From NCBI GenBank assembly GCA_040222855.1, contig JAVKCD010000003.1:248001-312000 (forward strand): DNA of 64,000 nucleotides. The letters run 5' to 3'. The stretch is from Phycisphaeraceae bacterium. GTDB lineage: Bacteria > Planctomycetota > Phycisphaerae > Phycisphaerales > Phycisphaeraceae. A program made the position numbers and the translations under genes. The notes below the pieces were generated by a model. That model was not told the origin of the DNA. It ran no database searches and saw only the letters and a program-made list of their open reading frames with translations. Of the stretch, positions 25,632-33,346 are shown in pieces. How positions within the stretch are numbered: position 1 is the first letter of the stretch; each line of letters begins with the position of its first letter.

Positions 25632-26417
25632 ATGCCCCATCCCACCCTCCACGTCGGCTGCGTCAGCTACCTCAACTCGGTCCCGCTCATCGCCGGTCTC
25701 GAGCGGCGTGACCCCGACACCCGTCTGCATCTCGATGTGCCTTCGGCCCTGCTCGCCGGGCTGGAGTCCGGCCGGTTCGACATCGCGCTGTGCCCGGTCG
25801 TTGATCTCTTCCGCTCCGACGCTGACCTGGTCCCGATCCCCGTGGGCGGAATCGCTTGCCACGGACCGACCCACACGGTCAAGCTCTTCGCCCGCAAGCC
25901 GCTGAAGGAATGCTCAGTTGTCGCCGCTGACACCGACTCCCACACCTCGGTCAACCTCCTGCGCGTCCTCTGGCCCGATCACTCCCCGCACCCGCTCAAA
26001 CTCATCCCGGCTGATTTCCGCAACACCAACCTTGCTCAGCTGGAGGCAGACGCCGCACTCCTGATCGGCGACAAGGTCATCACCGCCCCGCCACCAGCGG
26101 ACCTCTATCCGCACACCCTCGACCTAGGCGACGCCTGGCTCCGAAAGACCGGCCTGCCTTTCGTGTTCGCCATCTGGATGGCTCGACGGACCACTGACCT
26201 CCATGACCTACCCCAGACCCTCGCGTCGCTGCTCGATGCGAACCTTGCCGACATCGAGCCGCTGGCGACTCGGGCCGCGAGGGATAAAGGTTGGCAGCCT
26301 GACCTGGCGCTCCGCTATATGACCGAGGTCCTGCATTACCGGATTACTGCGGAAGACCTGACGGCGATTGAGCGGTTCCGCGATGAGTTGATTACGATCG
26401 ATCGCGTAGCGGTTTGA
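25632..26417 (+). CDS. mqnA: Chorismate dehydratase (futalosine menaquinone pathway)
   Basis: 261 residues. It matches MqnA in the opening VGCVSYLNSVPLI, the DVPSALLAGLESGRFDIALCPV stretch, and the later ALLIGDKVI and LDLGDAW...TGLPFVFAIW motifs. MqnA removes water from chorismate to give 3-[(1-carboxyvinyl)oxy]benzoate, the first step of the alternative menaquinone route. The fold is a periplasmic-binding-protein type without a signal peptide, so it is cytosolic. No mqnB-E genes are adjacent. It starts 109 bases from the divergent regulator gene. The plus-strand base skew changes sign at or just after the end of this gene. Confidence 0.93.
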   Translation: MPHPTLHVGCVSYLNSVPLIAGLERRDPDTRLHLDVPSALLAGLESGRFDIALCPVVDLFRSDADLVPIPVGGIACHGPTHTVKLFARKPLKECSVVAADTDSHTSVNLLRVLWPDHSPHPLKLIPADFRNTNLAQLEADAALLIGDKVITAPPPADLYPHTLDLGDAWLRKTGLPFVFAIWMARRTTDLHDLPQTLASLLDANLADIEPLATRAARDKGWQPDLALRYMTEVLHYRITAEDLTAIERFRDELITIDRVAV

Positions 26418-26455
26418 GACGATGGCGGGGCGTTCACCTGTTCTAATAGGGCACG

Positions 26456-27931
26456 ATGCCGCGCCGCTTGAATCAGACCTTTCGCTGCTCGCCGTTGCAG
26501 GACCTGCTGGGTCAGTTGGTGCGTGCGCCGGCCCCGCGGCGGCTGGTGCAGGTGCAGCGGCTGGAAGGCCTGCACGATTCGATCGAATCGGAGCGGGCGT
26601 ACCCGCTGGATTTTCTGGTGTTCCAGATCACGGGTTACCGGCGGGAGGATGACAACCCGACGCTGCTGCTGGGCGATGCGATCCTGCCGGACCTGCGACT
26701 GATGATTGATGCGCTGTCGCGGATCACGCCGGTGCCGGGTTCGGATGAGCTGGTGCTGCGGCCCAAGGAGCTGGCGACGCGGTGGAGGGTGAGCCTGAAA
26801 ACGCTGGATCGCTACCGGCGGCTGGGCCTGCGGTGGCGCTGGCAGGTGGCGCGTGAGGGGCAGGCGCTGACGGTGTACCCCCTGACGGCGGTCGAGCGTT
26901 TTGAGCAGGATCACGGGCATCGGCTCGATCTCGCGGGGACGCACGGGCGATGGGCGGAGGCGGATTTGGCCGAGGCGGTCGTGCGCGCGCTTAAAATTCG
27001 GAGTCGCGCGCGGGTGAGCGCGAACAGGCTAGCTCGTTTTGTGGCGGGCAAGATGGGTCGGCCGGCGGAGACGCTGCGGCGGCGGCTGGTGCGGGAGCTG
27101 GTGGAGACGCTACCTCCTCCGAGGCAGGATGCTGCCAGCAAGGCCAAGCGTGTCAAAGGGGTTGGGAAGCTGGATGCTCGGGGTCGGCGGCTGATGGCGC
27201 GGGCACATCGGATGGGGGTGAGTCCGGCGGTGCTGGCGGAGCGGTTCGGGCGGAGCCGGTCGTCGGTGTATCGGGTGGTGCAGGCGGAGCGGGTGCGGGA
27301 GGCGAAGGGGGTGTTGATTAAGCGATCGGAGGGGGCGCGGGCGTTTGATGGGGAGGTGGCGGTGCCGAAAGCTGTTTATGGCTCAGCCGTTAGGGCGTCG
27401 GCGGGAATGGTGGCGTGGCCGGATGGTCTGCAGCGGGTGTTTACGAGGGCCCCGCTGACGCGGGTGAGTGAGCAGGCGCTGATCGGTTATCTGCATCGGC
27501 TGCTGGCGACGGCGGCGGGGTTGCGGGATGAACTGGACCCGGCGCGGCCGAGAACCGGAGAGCTGGATCGGCTGGAGCGCATGCTTCGACAGGCTGACGA
27601 GTTGCGGGTGCTGGTCCTGCGGGCTCAGCCGGGGCGGCTGATGACGCTGGCGTCGCAGCACCTGGCGGTGAGTGATGACGCGGGTCCGCTTGGGTTGCTG
27701 GACCTGCTGGACCTGGGCCTGACGGACCTGTCTGAAGCATTTGATGCTTATGACCCGTTCCACCCGACGGCGGTCAACCCGGCCCCGTTCGAGCGCTACC
27801 TGCGTTTGCGACTCCAGCGGCACTTTGCGGTGATGGAGCCTGAGGCTGGTAAAGCGCGGCGGAAGTCGGCGTTAGAGGAGCAGCTTGCGGTGCTGGTGGA
27901 GCACTGCAAGTCTTTGAATCTGATGGATTAA
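26456..27931 (+). CDS. Multi-HTH DNA-binding protein with a sigma-factor-like segment
   Basis: 491 residues, not assignable to a known family with confidence. Visible parts: an N-terminal region (1-95) without motif, and a MerR/excisionase-style HTH at about 100-130 (RPKELATRWRVSLKTLDRYRRLG). A strongly basic region spans 170-245, followed by a second HTH at about 250-275 (GVSPAVLAERFGRSRSSVYRVV). Toward the end (about 405-460) a stretch rich in L/D, GPLGLLDLLDLGLTDLSEAFDAYDP followed by F..YLRLRLQRHF, follows the spacing of sigma-70 region 2 (xGxxGLxxAxxxFDPxxxxxFxxYAxxxIR). I infer a transcription or DNA-transaction role; sigma activity is speculative. It is plus-strand and the first gene on the G-rich side of the skew switch. 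Confidence 0.6.
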   Translation: MPRRLNQTFRCSPLQDLLGQLVRAPAPRRLVQVQRLEGLHDSIESERAYPLDFLVFQITGYRREDDNPTLLLGDAILPDLRLMIDALSRITPVPGSDELVLRPKELATRWRVSLKTLDRYRRLGLRWRWQVAREGQALTVYPLTAVERFEQDHGHRLDLAGTHGRWAEADLAEAVVRALKIRSRARVSANRLARFVAGKMGRPAETLRRRLVRELVETLPPPRQDAASKAKRVKGVGKLDARGRRLMARAHRMGVSPAVLAERFGRSRSSVYRVVQAERVREAKGVLIKRSEGARAFDGEVAVPKAVYGSAVRASAGMVAWPDGLQRVFTRAPLTRVSEQALIGYLHRLLATAAGLRDELDPARPRTGELDRLERMLRQADELRVLVLRAQPGRLMTLASQHLAVSDDAGPLGLLDLLDLGLTDLSEAFDAYDPFHPTAVNPAPFERYLRLRLQRHFAVMEPEAGKARRKSALEEQLAVLVEHCKSLNLMD

Positions 27932-27934
27932 GGG

Positions 27935-28297
27935 TCAGGAGCCGGCGTACTCGGCGGAGCTGGTGCAGGTCTCACGGACACGGACGCGATCGAGTTCGGG
28001 CAGGTCATCCTTGAGCCGGTCGTAGACCCATTTGGCGAGCATCTCGGCGGTGGGGTTGTCGAGGCCTTCGATTTCGTTGAGGACGCGGTGATCAAGGGCC
28101 GTTTTGATGGGTTCGAGGAGGGCTTTGACCTCGCCGAAGTCCCGGAGGTAGCCGAGTTTGGGGTCGACTTGACCGGAGAGCAGGACATCGACCTTAAAGG
28201 AGTGGCCGTGCATTCGGCGGCACTTGTGGCCTACGGGGAAGGTTGGCAGCCAGTGTGCGGACTCGAAGTCGATGGTTTTGGTGAGGGTGATGTGCAT
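27935..28297 (-). CDS. queD: 6-carboxy-5,6,7,8-tetrahydropterin synthase
   Basis: 120 residues. Zinc ligands His15, His30 and His32 are in FESAHWLP and RRMHGHSF, with catalytic Cys26 between. DHRVLNEI and the later NPTAEMLAKWVYDRL complete the family pattern, and the final RVRETCTSSAEY is typical of QueD. It converts dihydroneopterin triphosphate toward 7-deazaguanine (queuosine) precursors. It ends a folK-queE-queD run; queC and queF are not in the window. It is convergent with the multi-HTH gene, with 3 bases between. Confidence 0.95.
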   Translation of the reverse strand: MHITLTKTIDFESAHWLPTFPVGHKCRRMHGHSFKVDVLLSGQVDPKLGYLRDFGEVKALLEPIKTALDHRVLNEIEGLDNPTAEMLAKWVYDRLKDDLPELDRVRVRETCTSSAEYAGS

Positions 28298-28331
28298 GGC
28301 GCAAAGACCTTATCAGATGGCATTTACAGAG

Positions 28332-29069
28332 TCAGACCCCGCGGGCCATCGGGTCCCAGATCTGTTTGTGCATCTGCATCTGCATGCGGACGGGGAGGTG
28401 GTCTTCGAGGATCCAGGCGGCGAGGTGGTCGGGGTTGAGCCCGGGGCAGCCGACGATTTCGAGGCCGGGTTTCATGGGGGCGACGGGGCTCATAAGGATG
28501 GCTGCGACCCGGGTGGCGAGGTGGTGCTCGGCGATGGCGGCGCGGGCCCATTCGTAGTCTTCGCGCGAGGTGAGGACGAACTTGATCTCGTCTTGGGATG
28601 TGAGTAAATCGAGGTTTGACCAGAGGTTGCGGTCGGCTTCACCGGAGCCGGGGGTTTTGAGGTCCATGATTTTGATGACGCGGGGGTCGACATTCTGGAG
28701 GGAGCAGGCGCCGGAGGTTTCGAGGAGGACGGTCTTGCCGAGGTCGGCGAGTCGGGTCATGAGCGGATTGCAGCCGGGCTGGAGGAGGGGTTCCCCACCC
28801 GTGAGCTCGACGAGGTTGTAAGAGCTGCCTGATACTTGATTTGCGCGGTCGAGGACCTGGTCGAAGGTCATTTTTCCGCCTTCGTGGAAGGCGTATTCGG
28901 TGTCGCAGTAGGTGCAACGGAGGTGGCAGCCCATGAGGCGGATGAAGAGGCAGGGGAGGCCAGCGCGGGTGGACTCGCCCTGGATGGACCAGAAAATCTC
29001 ATTGACGACCACCCGCCCCACCCCCCCTGCCTTGGCCGCGGGTGCCGCTGGTGGGTTGCTGGCGGTCAC
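28332..29069 (-). CDS. queE: 7-carboxy-7-deazaguanine synthase (radical SAM)
   Basis: 245 residues. The SAM-cluster motif is CHLRCTYC (Cys48, Cys52, Cys55; Cx3Cx2C, as usual for QueE). The N-terminal VNEIFWSIQGES and the central LVELTGGEPLLQPGC and LLETSGA patterns agree. The enzyme rearranges carboxy-tetrahydropterin, the product of QueD, into carboxydeazaguanine. The ATG overlaps the folK stop by four bases (ATGA), and queD lies 34 bases after its stop, giving a co-translated pterin/deazaguanine operon. Confidence 0.95.
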   Translation of the reverse strand: MTASNPPAAPAAKAGGVGRVVVNEIFWSIQGESTRAGLPCLFIRLMGCHLRCTYCDTEYAFHEGGKMTFDQVLDRANQVSGSSYNLVELTGGEPLLQPGCNPLMTRLADLGKTVLLETSGACSLQNVDPRVIKIMDLKTPGSGEADRNLWSNLDLLTSQDEIKFVLTSREDYEWARAAIAEHHLATRVAAILMSPVAPMKPGLEIVGCPGLNPDHLAAWILEDHLPVRMQMQMHKQIWDPMARGV

Positions 29070-29608
29070 GGCCGCTTCTCCGTAAGCGCTTGCTGGTGCT
29101 CGTCTTGGGGGAAGATAGCGATGATGCCTTCGTTGCCGACGGCGGCGTGGAGGTCGGCGATGGAGCGTTTGAGGATAGGGTGGATGAGGTCGGGGGCGAG
29201 TTCAGCGAGGGGGGCGAGGACGAAGGGTCGCTCGTGGAGGCGTGGGTGGGGGAGGGTGAGGTCGGGGTCGTGGTGGATGAGGTCGTTGTAGAGCAGGAGG
29301 TCGATATCGAGGGTCCTGGGGCCCCATTTTTCGGCCTCGTTTGGGGGCAAAAGCGGCCGTCCGTTGGTCTCCTGCGTCAACCAAACGTGACGGATGAGGC
29401 CTGAAATGCGGAGCTCTGTGCGCACGTGCAGGGCCTGATTGAGATAGGGGCCCTGGCCGGGGGGGCCGACTGGAGAGGTCTCGAAGACGCGGCTGGTGCG
29501 CACGAGGGCGGTCATCGGCCAGCGGCCGATGGCGGCGCGGGCTGCGGCGAGGTGGGCGGAGCGGTCGCCGAGGTTGGAGCCGAGGGCGATGTAGAGGTCG
29601 GCGGTCAC
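29066..29608 (-). CDS. folK: 2-amino-4-hydroxy-6-hydroxymethyldihydropteridine diphosphokinase
   Basis: 180 residues; HPPK of folate synthesis, transferring pyrophosphate to hydroxymethyldihydropterin. Family motifs: LYIALGSNLGDR near the start, ETSPVGPPGQGPYLNQ, the Mg2+ site RTLDIDLLLYND, and LPHPRLHERPFVLAPLAEL. The start is a GTG at 29608 because the frame has no upstream ATG and the ALGSNLGD motif must lie near residue 10. It leads the folK-queE-queD run, linking two pathways that share dihydroneopterin chemistry. folB and folP are not adjacent. Confidence 0.95.
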   Translation of the reverse strand: MTADLYIALGSNLGDRSAHLAAARAAIGRWPMTALVRTSRVFETSPVGPPGQGPYLNQALHVRTELRISGLIRHVWLTQETNGRPLLPPNEAEKWGPRTLDIDLLLYNDLIHHDPDLTLPHPRLHERPFVLAPLAELAPDLIHPILKRSIADLHAAVGNEGIIAIFPQDEHQQALTEKRP

Positions 29609-29724
29609 GAGGGGGTTGGTCCTGCTTTCGGTGTGACGGCTGGTGTGATCTGGAATGTTACGCCTTGTGATGCCGTTGGCCTATTATGTCCCCGGCGCGT
29701 TCCGTCCTGACCTGAGTTGATGAG

Positions 29725-30489
29725 ATGATAGAGAGCAGCACGTTGGATCCTGAGACTGGCCGTGAACTTGATCTGGATGTCGCGAACGCGGGTCTGGAGG
29801 GCAAGTCGGCGGAGGCGATCGTACGTTGGGCGGGTGAGCGGTTCGGGGTGGGGCTGGTGCTGAGTTCGAGTTTCGGGGCGCAGTCGGCGGTGATGCTGCA
29901 TCTGGTGACGCGGGTGCTGCCGGAGATCCCGGTGGTGTGGGTGGATACGGGGTATCTGTTTCCGGAGACGTACCGTTTTGCGGCGGAGCTGACGGAGCGC
30001 TTGGGGCTGAATCTGAAGGTGTTTAGCCCGGCGATGACGCCTGCGCGGTATGAGGCGGTGCATGGGAAGACGTGGGAGGAGGGGGTTGAGGGGCTGGACG
30101 CTTACCACGAGGTGTTCAAGGTGGAGCCGATGCGGCGGGCGCTTCGGGAGCTTGGGGCGACGGCGTGGTTCGCGGGGTTGCGGGCGAAGCAGTCGGACAC
30201 GCGGGCGTCGCTGAGGGCGCTGGGTGCGCAGGACGGGGTGGTGAAGGTTCACCCGATTCTGTCGTGGACGACCAAGCAGGTGCATGACTACCTGACGGAT
30301 CACGATCTGCCTTATCACCCGTTGGTCGAGCAGGGTTACGCGTCGATCGGTGATGTGCACTCGACGCGGCCGATCACGGCGGGAGAGGATGAGCGGGCGG
30401 GTCGGTTCGGGGGGTTGAAGCAGGAGTGCGGGATTCACCTGCCGACGACGCGGGAGGAATCGGAGTCGCGGGACGCGTCGGGGTTGTAG
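29725..30489 (+). CDS. cysH: Phosphoadenylyl-sulfate (PAPS) reductase
   Basis: 254 residues. PP-loop SSSFGAQSAVMLHL, the GLRAKQSDTRA stretch, and the catalytic ECGIHLP (Cys235) near the C-terminus. It has no other cysteines, so it lacks the CC...CxxC cluster ligands of APS reductases and should be the thioredoxin-dependent PAPS type. It reduces PAPS to sulfite in sulfate assimilation. It stands alone between divergent folK and a repeat, with cysN/D and cysI not in view. The ATG at 29725 fits the family start. Confidence 0.93.
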   Translation: MIESSTLDPETGRELDLDVANAGLEGKSAEAIVRWAGERFGVGLVLSSSFGAQSAVMLHLVTRVLPEIPVVWVDTGYLFPETYRFAAELTERLGLNLKVFSPAMTPARYEAVHGKTWEEGVEGLDAYHEVFKVEPMRRALRELGATAWFAGLRAKQSDTRASLRALGAQDGVVKVHPILSWTTKQVHDYLTDHDLPYHPLVEQGYASIGDVHSTRPITAGEDERAGRFGGLKQECGIHLPTTREESESRDASGL

Positions 30490-30577
30490 TTTTGATCGGG
30501 GGATGAAATGACTGATCGTCTGAATTGGAGTTTGGGGCGGGTCGCTCTTGAGCGTTGATGGTGGTCTTGAGTTGAAG

Positions 30578-30610
30578 CACAGGGCATTCGGAAGACCGAA
30601 CTGCCCTGTG
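30578..30610. repeat. Palindromic repeat, copy 1
   Basis: Nine-base arms CACAGGGCA/TGCCCTGTG surround an inner TCGG/CCGA hairpin, with right flank GGCACCC. A second copy is at 35202-35238 with the same outer arms and flank but a different, still paired, inner stem. It lies between convergent cysH and a PEP-CTERM gene, so it may also stop transcription. Confidence 0.6.
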
Positions 30611-30636
30611 GCACCCGAGCGAGTTATTTTGGTTGT

Positions 30637-31227
30637 TCAGCGGCGGCGGGCGGTGAGGAGGGCGAGGAGGGTGAGTCCGGAGACGGCGGCGGCTGGGGTG
30701 GGGACGGTCTGGATGAAGATGGAGGCGAGGGCGGTGTCGGCGTTGTTGGGGTCGAGGGTGAAGGTGTCGGAGGCGGAGAGGGTGTCTTCGAGGGTGAGGG
30801 TGACGAGGGCGTTATTGGTTGAGAGGGCGGAGCCGTCGATGGGGCTGCCGTAGCCGTCGATGTCGATGCCGAAGGCGAGGGTGTCGCCGACGGCGAAGGA
30901 GCCGGGGGCGAAGGTGAGGGTGAGGGAAGAGGTGCTTGTCGCGGAGCCGAGGGTGGGTGAGAAGGTGATGTCGGTGGACAACAGGCCGGAGAGAGTGCCG
31001 AGGTAGGGTGCGGCAAAGCCGTCGAGGTCGAAGGTTCCGCCTGGGAGGGTGTAGACGATCTGAGCGATGAAGTCGGAGGGGTTGCCGGTGGTGAAGTTGA
31101 TCTGAAAGAAGTCGTCGTTGGCGGCGTCGTTGACGCCTGTGGCGGCGAAGTCGACGGTGGCCCCCCCCGCGGTGGCAACGGGTGTGATGAGTAGTGCGAG
31201 GTAGGCGGCGGTGGTGAGGGGTTTCAT
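30637..31227 (-). CDS. Secreted protein with variant VPTP-CTERM sorting tail
   Basis: 196 residues. Signal peptide about 1-24. The body (about 25-170) is Thr/Asp/Ser-rich with a single predicted beta domain and no cysteines. The tail is VPTPAA, a Leu/Thr-rich helix, then ARRR. The PEP triplet is replaced by PTP, as in a known minority of exosortase substrates. AGGAG is 8-12 bases before the ATG at 31227. Function of the body is unknown. It converges on cysH across a palindromic repeat. Confidence 0.75.
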   Translation of the reverse strand: MKPLTTAAYLALLITPVATAGGATVDFAATGVNDAANDDFFQINFTTGNPSDFIAQIVYTLPGGTFDLDGFAAPYLGTLSGLLSTDITFSPTLGSATSTSSLTLTFAPGSFAVGDTLAFGIDIDGYGSPIDGSALSTNNALVTLTLEDTLSASDTFTLDPNNADTALASIFIQTVPTPAAAVSGLTLLALLTARRR

Positions 31228-31319
31228 CTCTTGCTCCTGAAGGGTTCAGGTTAGCAGGTGGGGTGGGTGAGGGGAAGGGTTTGGGTGGAGGCGAGAACTG
31301 ACACGGCCCGGTGATGGTT

Positions 31320-31353
31320 CCGGGGTCAGACGCCTTGGGCGTCATGACCCCGG
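31320..31353 (-). terminator. 15-bp hairpin after the dockerin-like PEP-CTERM gene
   Basis: CCGGGGTCA-GACGCC pairs with GGCGTCATGACCCCGG, one bulged base, TTG loop. It lies about 20 bases after the stop at 31375 on the minus strand. No T-run. Its right arm and flank share GACCCCGGCCACCC with the hairpin at 35146-35180. Confidence 0.5.
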
Positions 31354-31374
31354 CCACCCCAGGTTGAGGGTGAC

Positions 31375-32253
31375 TCAGCGGCGGCGGGTGAGAGCGAGGA
31401 GGCCGAGGAGGGCGAGGGAGGCGGGTTCGGGGATGGAAGGCGGGGTTTGGCCGAAGTTGGTGGCGAGGATGGAGAGGTCGATGAGATCGACGTTGGTGTC
31501 GGCGTTGAAGTTGCCGCCTGCCCAGCCGGCGGTGGAGCCGAAGTTGGAGGCGAGGGCGGAGAGGTCGATGAGGTCGACTTCGAAGTCGAGGTTGGTGTCG
31601 CCTGGGAGGGTGCCGTAGAGGGAGGTGATCCAGAAGGTGAGGTCGGCGGGGTCGAGTGTGCCGGAGTTGTCGAGATCGAAGTCGGGGTCGGGAGTGGCGG
31701 GTTGGTTGATGATTTCGTTGGCGAGGAGGTCGAGGTCTGCCGCGTCGAGGATGCCGGAGTTGTCGAAGTCGCCAGGGAGGGAGGGTCCTTCGACAAGAAC
31801 CCACCCGCCGAAGGCGCCGCCAAGGGCTCCGTTGGCGGACAAGGCGGGGCTGTCGATGAGGTAGTTATCGTTAATGGTGCCCTGATTGGCGACCATGCGG
31901 AGGCGTGTGTCGTCGGTGTTATTGATGACGTTGAAGCCGCCGGAGACGATGGTGCTGAGGTCGTCGGCGATGGTGGGGCCGTTGAAGTTGGCGGTGAGGA
32001 TGTCGCCGTTGTCGATGTTGAAGCTGACGAAGTTAGTGCCATCGAAGGAGTGGGTGAAGTCGAAGGCGATGATGTCGGCGGTCGAGGCGGTGTCGCCGGC
32101 GCCGATGCTTTCGGCGAAGGTGATGGTGCCGGAGGAGGGGCCGACGGCGTCGAAGAAGAAGCTGCGGCCGATGAACTCGTAGGTTAGGTTGGCTTGGGCG
32201 GAGGTGGTGAGGGTGAGGAGGGCGAGCGTGGTGGTGATGGCGCGGGCGGGCAT
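31375..32253 (-). CDS. PEP-CTERM protein with dockerin-type calcium repeats
   Basis: 292 residues. Signal peptide about 1-21. A beta domain (about 22-155) is followed by four EF-hand-like dockerin loops: GDFDNSGILDAADLDLLA, DFDLDNSGTLDPADLTFW, GDTNLDFEVDLIDLSALA and NADTNVDLIDLSILATNFG (about 160-270). The tail is IPEPAS, a Leu-rich helix, RRR. Dockerin-like repeats bind Ca2+ and usually mediate protein-protein contact; in planctomycetes they are common in PEP-CTERM proteins. GGAGAAA lies upstream of the ATG at 32253. I infer a surface or matrix protein; no cohesin is in the window. Confidence 0.85.
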   Translation of the reverse strand: MPARAITTTLALLTLTTSAQANLTYEFIGRSFFFDAVGPSSGTITFAESIGAGDTASTADIIAFDFTHSFDGTNFVSFNIDNGDILTANFNGPTIADDLSTIVSGGFNVINNTDDTRLRMVANQGTINDNYLIDSPALSANGALGGAFGGWVLVEGPSLPGDFDNSGILDAADLDLLANEIINQPATPDPDFDLDNSGTLDPADLTFWITSLYGTLPGDTNLDFEVDLIDLSALASNFGSTAGWAGGNFNADTNVDLIDLSILATNFGQTPPSIPEPASLALLGLLALTRRR

Positions 32254-32332
32254 GGCGGGCTTTCTCCAAGCGGTTGTTTGCGTGAGTGGTTGAGTCTAAC
32301 AGGCGGGGTGATAGAAGCGAGGTTTTCTTGAA

Positions 32333-32914
32333 TCAGGGCTGGAGGGTCGCTTCGAGGCGGGTGAGGGCTTCGGCGAGTTGGGTTTCGGTGAGGGCTGGGA
32401 TGCCGGTGGGTGGGATGGTTTCGTGTTCGGGTCGGAGGGGGACCCAAGAGCGGCAGCCGCGGTATTCGGGGTGGTTGGTGACGCCCTCCACAGGGGACGG
32501 CAATCGCACGACGCGGAGGAGGACGGCGTAGACGGGGCGGTCGGGTTTGTAGTCGAAGCGCATGTTGATCATGGCGTCGGACCAGGGGAGGAGGTCGCGG
32601 AGGGGATCGAGGAGGGCTCGGTCGGGGACGGGGTGGATGGCGGCGGCCTGTGCCCAGGCGGTGAGGGTGATCTGTTGTGGTTCAGGGATTGGGGTGGCGT
32701 CGACGAGGTGGCGGAGGTCTTCGCGGAGGCCTTCGGGTTTCTGGTGTTCGAAGGCGGGGTAGAGGAGGAACTGTGAGTGTTCGAGTTCGAAGACGCCTGG
32801 GCCTGAGGGTTCGTGGATCCCGCCTTTGCGGAGGGTGAGGCAGACGTGGCCCTGGGCGAGGAGGGTGGTGATGGCGGACCAGTCTTTTAGGGCGGTGGTT
32901 AACATGCTGCGCAT
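32333..32914 (-). CDS. DUF1802 family protein
   Basis: 193 residues, cytosolic, no signal. The opening TALKDWSAITTLLAQGHVCLTLRKGGIHE followed by FELEHSQFLLYPAFEHQ (long runs split here only for description) is the DUF1802 signature. The family has no assigned function; members occur in cyanobacteria and planctomycetes. A second conserved block is DAMINMRFDYKPDRPVY. It lies 40 bases from a small membrane-protein gene on the same strand, possibly in one transcript. ATG at 32914 or 32905 are both possible. Confidence 0.8.
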   Translation of the reverse strand: MRSMLTTALKDWSAITTLLAQGHVCLTLRKGGIHEPSGPGVFELEHSQFLLYPAFEHQKPEGLREDLRHLVDATPIPEPQQITLTAWAQAAAIHPVPDRALLDPLRDLLPWSDAMINMRFDYKPDRPVYAVLLRVVRLPSPVEGVTNHPEYRGCRSWVPLRPEHETIPPTGIPALTETQLAEALTRLEATLQP

Positions 32915-32953
32915 GTTAGAGAGGAGAGAGGGGAAAGTAGAGAGGAGAAGCGA

Positions 32954-33220
32954 TCAGTTGGAGCTTTCTGAGAATAGAACGCCGATTGCCAAGAGGAGGA
33001 GGAGGAGGAGCGTAAAGTGGAGTCCGAGGTAGAAGCGTGAGGTGAGGCGGTCGAAGGGGCGTGGGATCCAGGTGAAGGCGAGGAAGGCGAGGTTCATCGC
33101 CAGAAACCACTCGACATCGCTTCCGTGAGGGAATAGGCCGGGGATGACGATCAGGGTGACCGTGAGGAAGGCGAAAAACGTGATGACATCGACGAAATGG
33201 TGATGCCTGACGTTGCGCAT
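32954..33220 (-). CDS. Small membrane protein, unknown function
   Basis: 88 residues with two or three hydrophobic segments (about 10-28, 38-52 and 66-84). The N-terminus is HIS-rich (RNVRHHHFVDVITFF). No family recognised. It could be a minor inner-membrane protein encoded with the DUF1802 gene downstream. The frame is open with good codon use, but nothing else backs it. Confidence 0.5.
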   Translation of the reverse strand: MRNVRHHHFVDVITFFAFLTVTLIVIPGLFPHGSDVEWFLAMNLAFLAFTWIPRPFDRLTSRFYLGLHFTLLLLLLLAIGVLFSESSN

Positions 33221-33310
33221 GGTTTGATTGTCGTGCGTGAGGCGTCTGAGGCCAAGTAAAAATCCGGGCCGACACGACCAGGCTCACTGGTGAGGTATTG
33301 GTTCTGTGGC

Positions 33311-33330
33311 CCCGGAACTTCCGTTCCGGG
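33311..33330 (-). terminator. Hairpin after argS
   Basis: Perfect 8-bp stem CCCGGAAC/GTTCCGGG with a 4-base loop, 17 bases beyond the argS stop on the minus strand. No T-run, so termination is only suggested. Confidence 0.45.
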
Positions 33331-33346
33331 CTCGTCGTCGATTGAC

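Noticed and set aside
25524-26455. DnaA boxes or dif-like site at the skew switch
   Set aside because: I searched by eye for TTATNCACA-like and dif-like sequences and saw none.
26336-26944. Minus-strand frame of 202 codons opposite the multi-HTH gene
   Set aside because: Arg/Gln/Pro-rich shadow in high-GC sequence, no start signal, no domain.
28298-28331. preQ1 riboswitch upstream of queD
   Set aside because: The gap is only 34 bases and has no preQ1 aptamer pattern; none is visible upstream of folK either.
29605-30438. Minus-strand frame of 277 codons opposite cysH
   Set aside because: Antisense to a clear PAPS reductase; composition is extreme (Arg, Pro, His).
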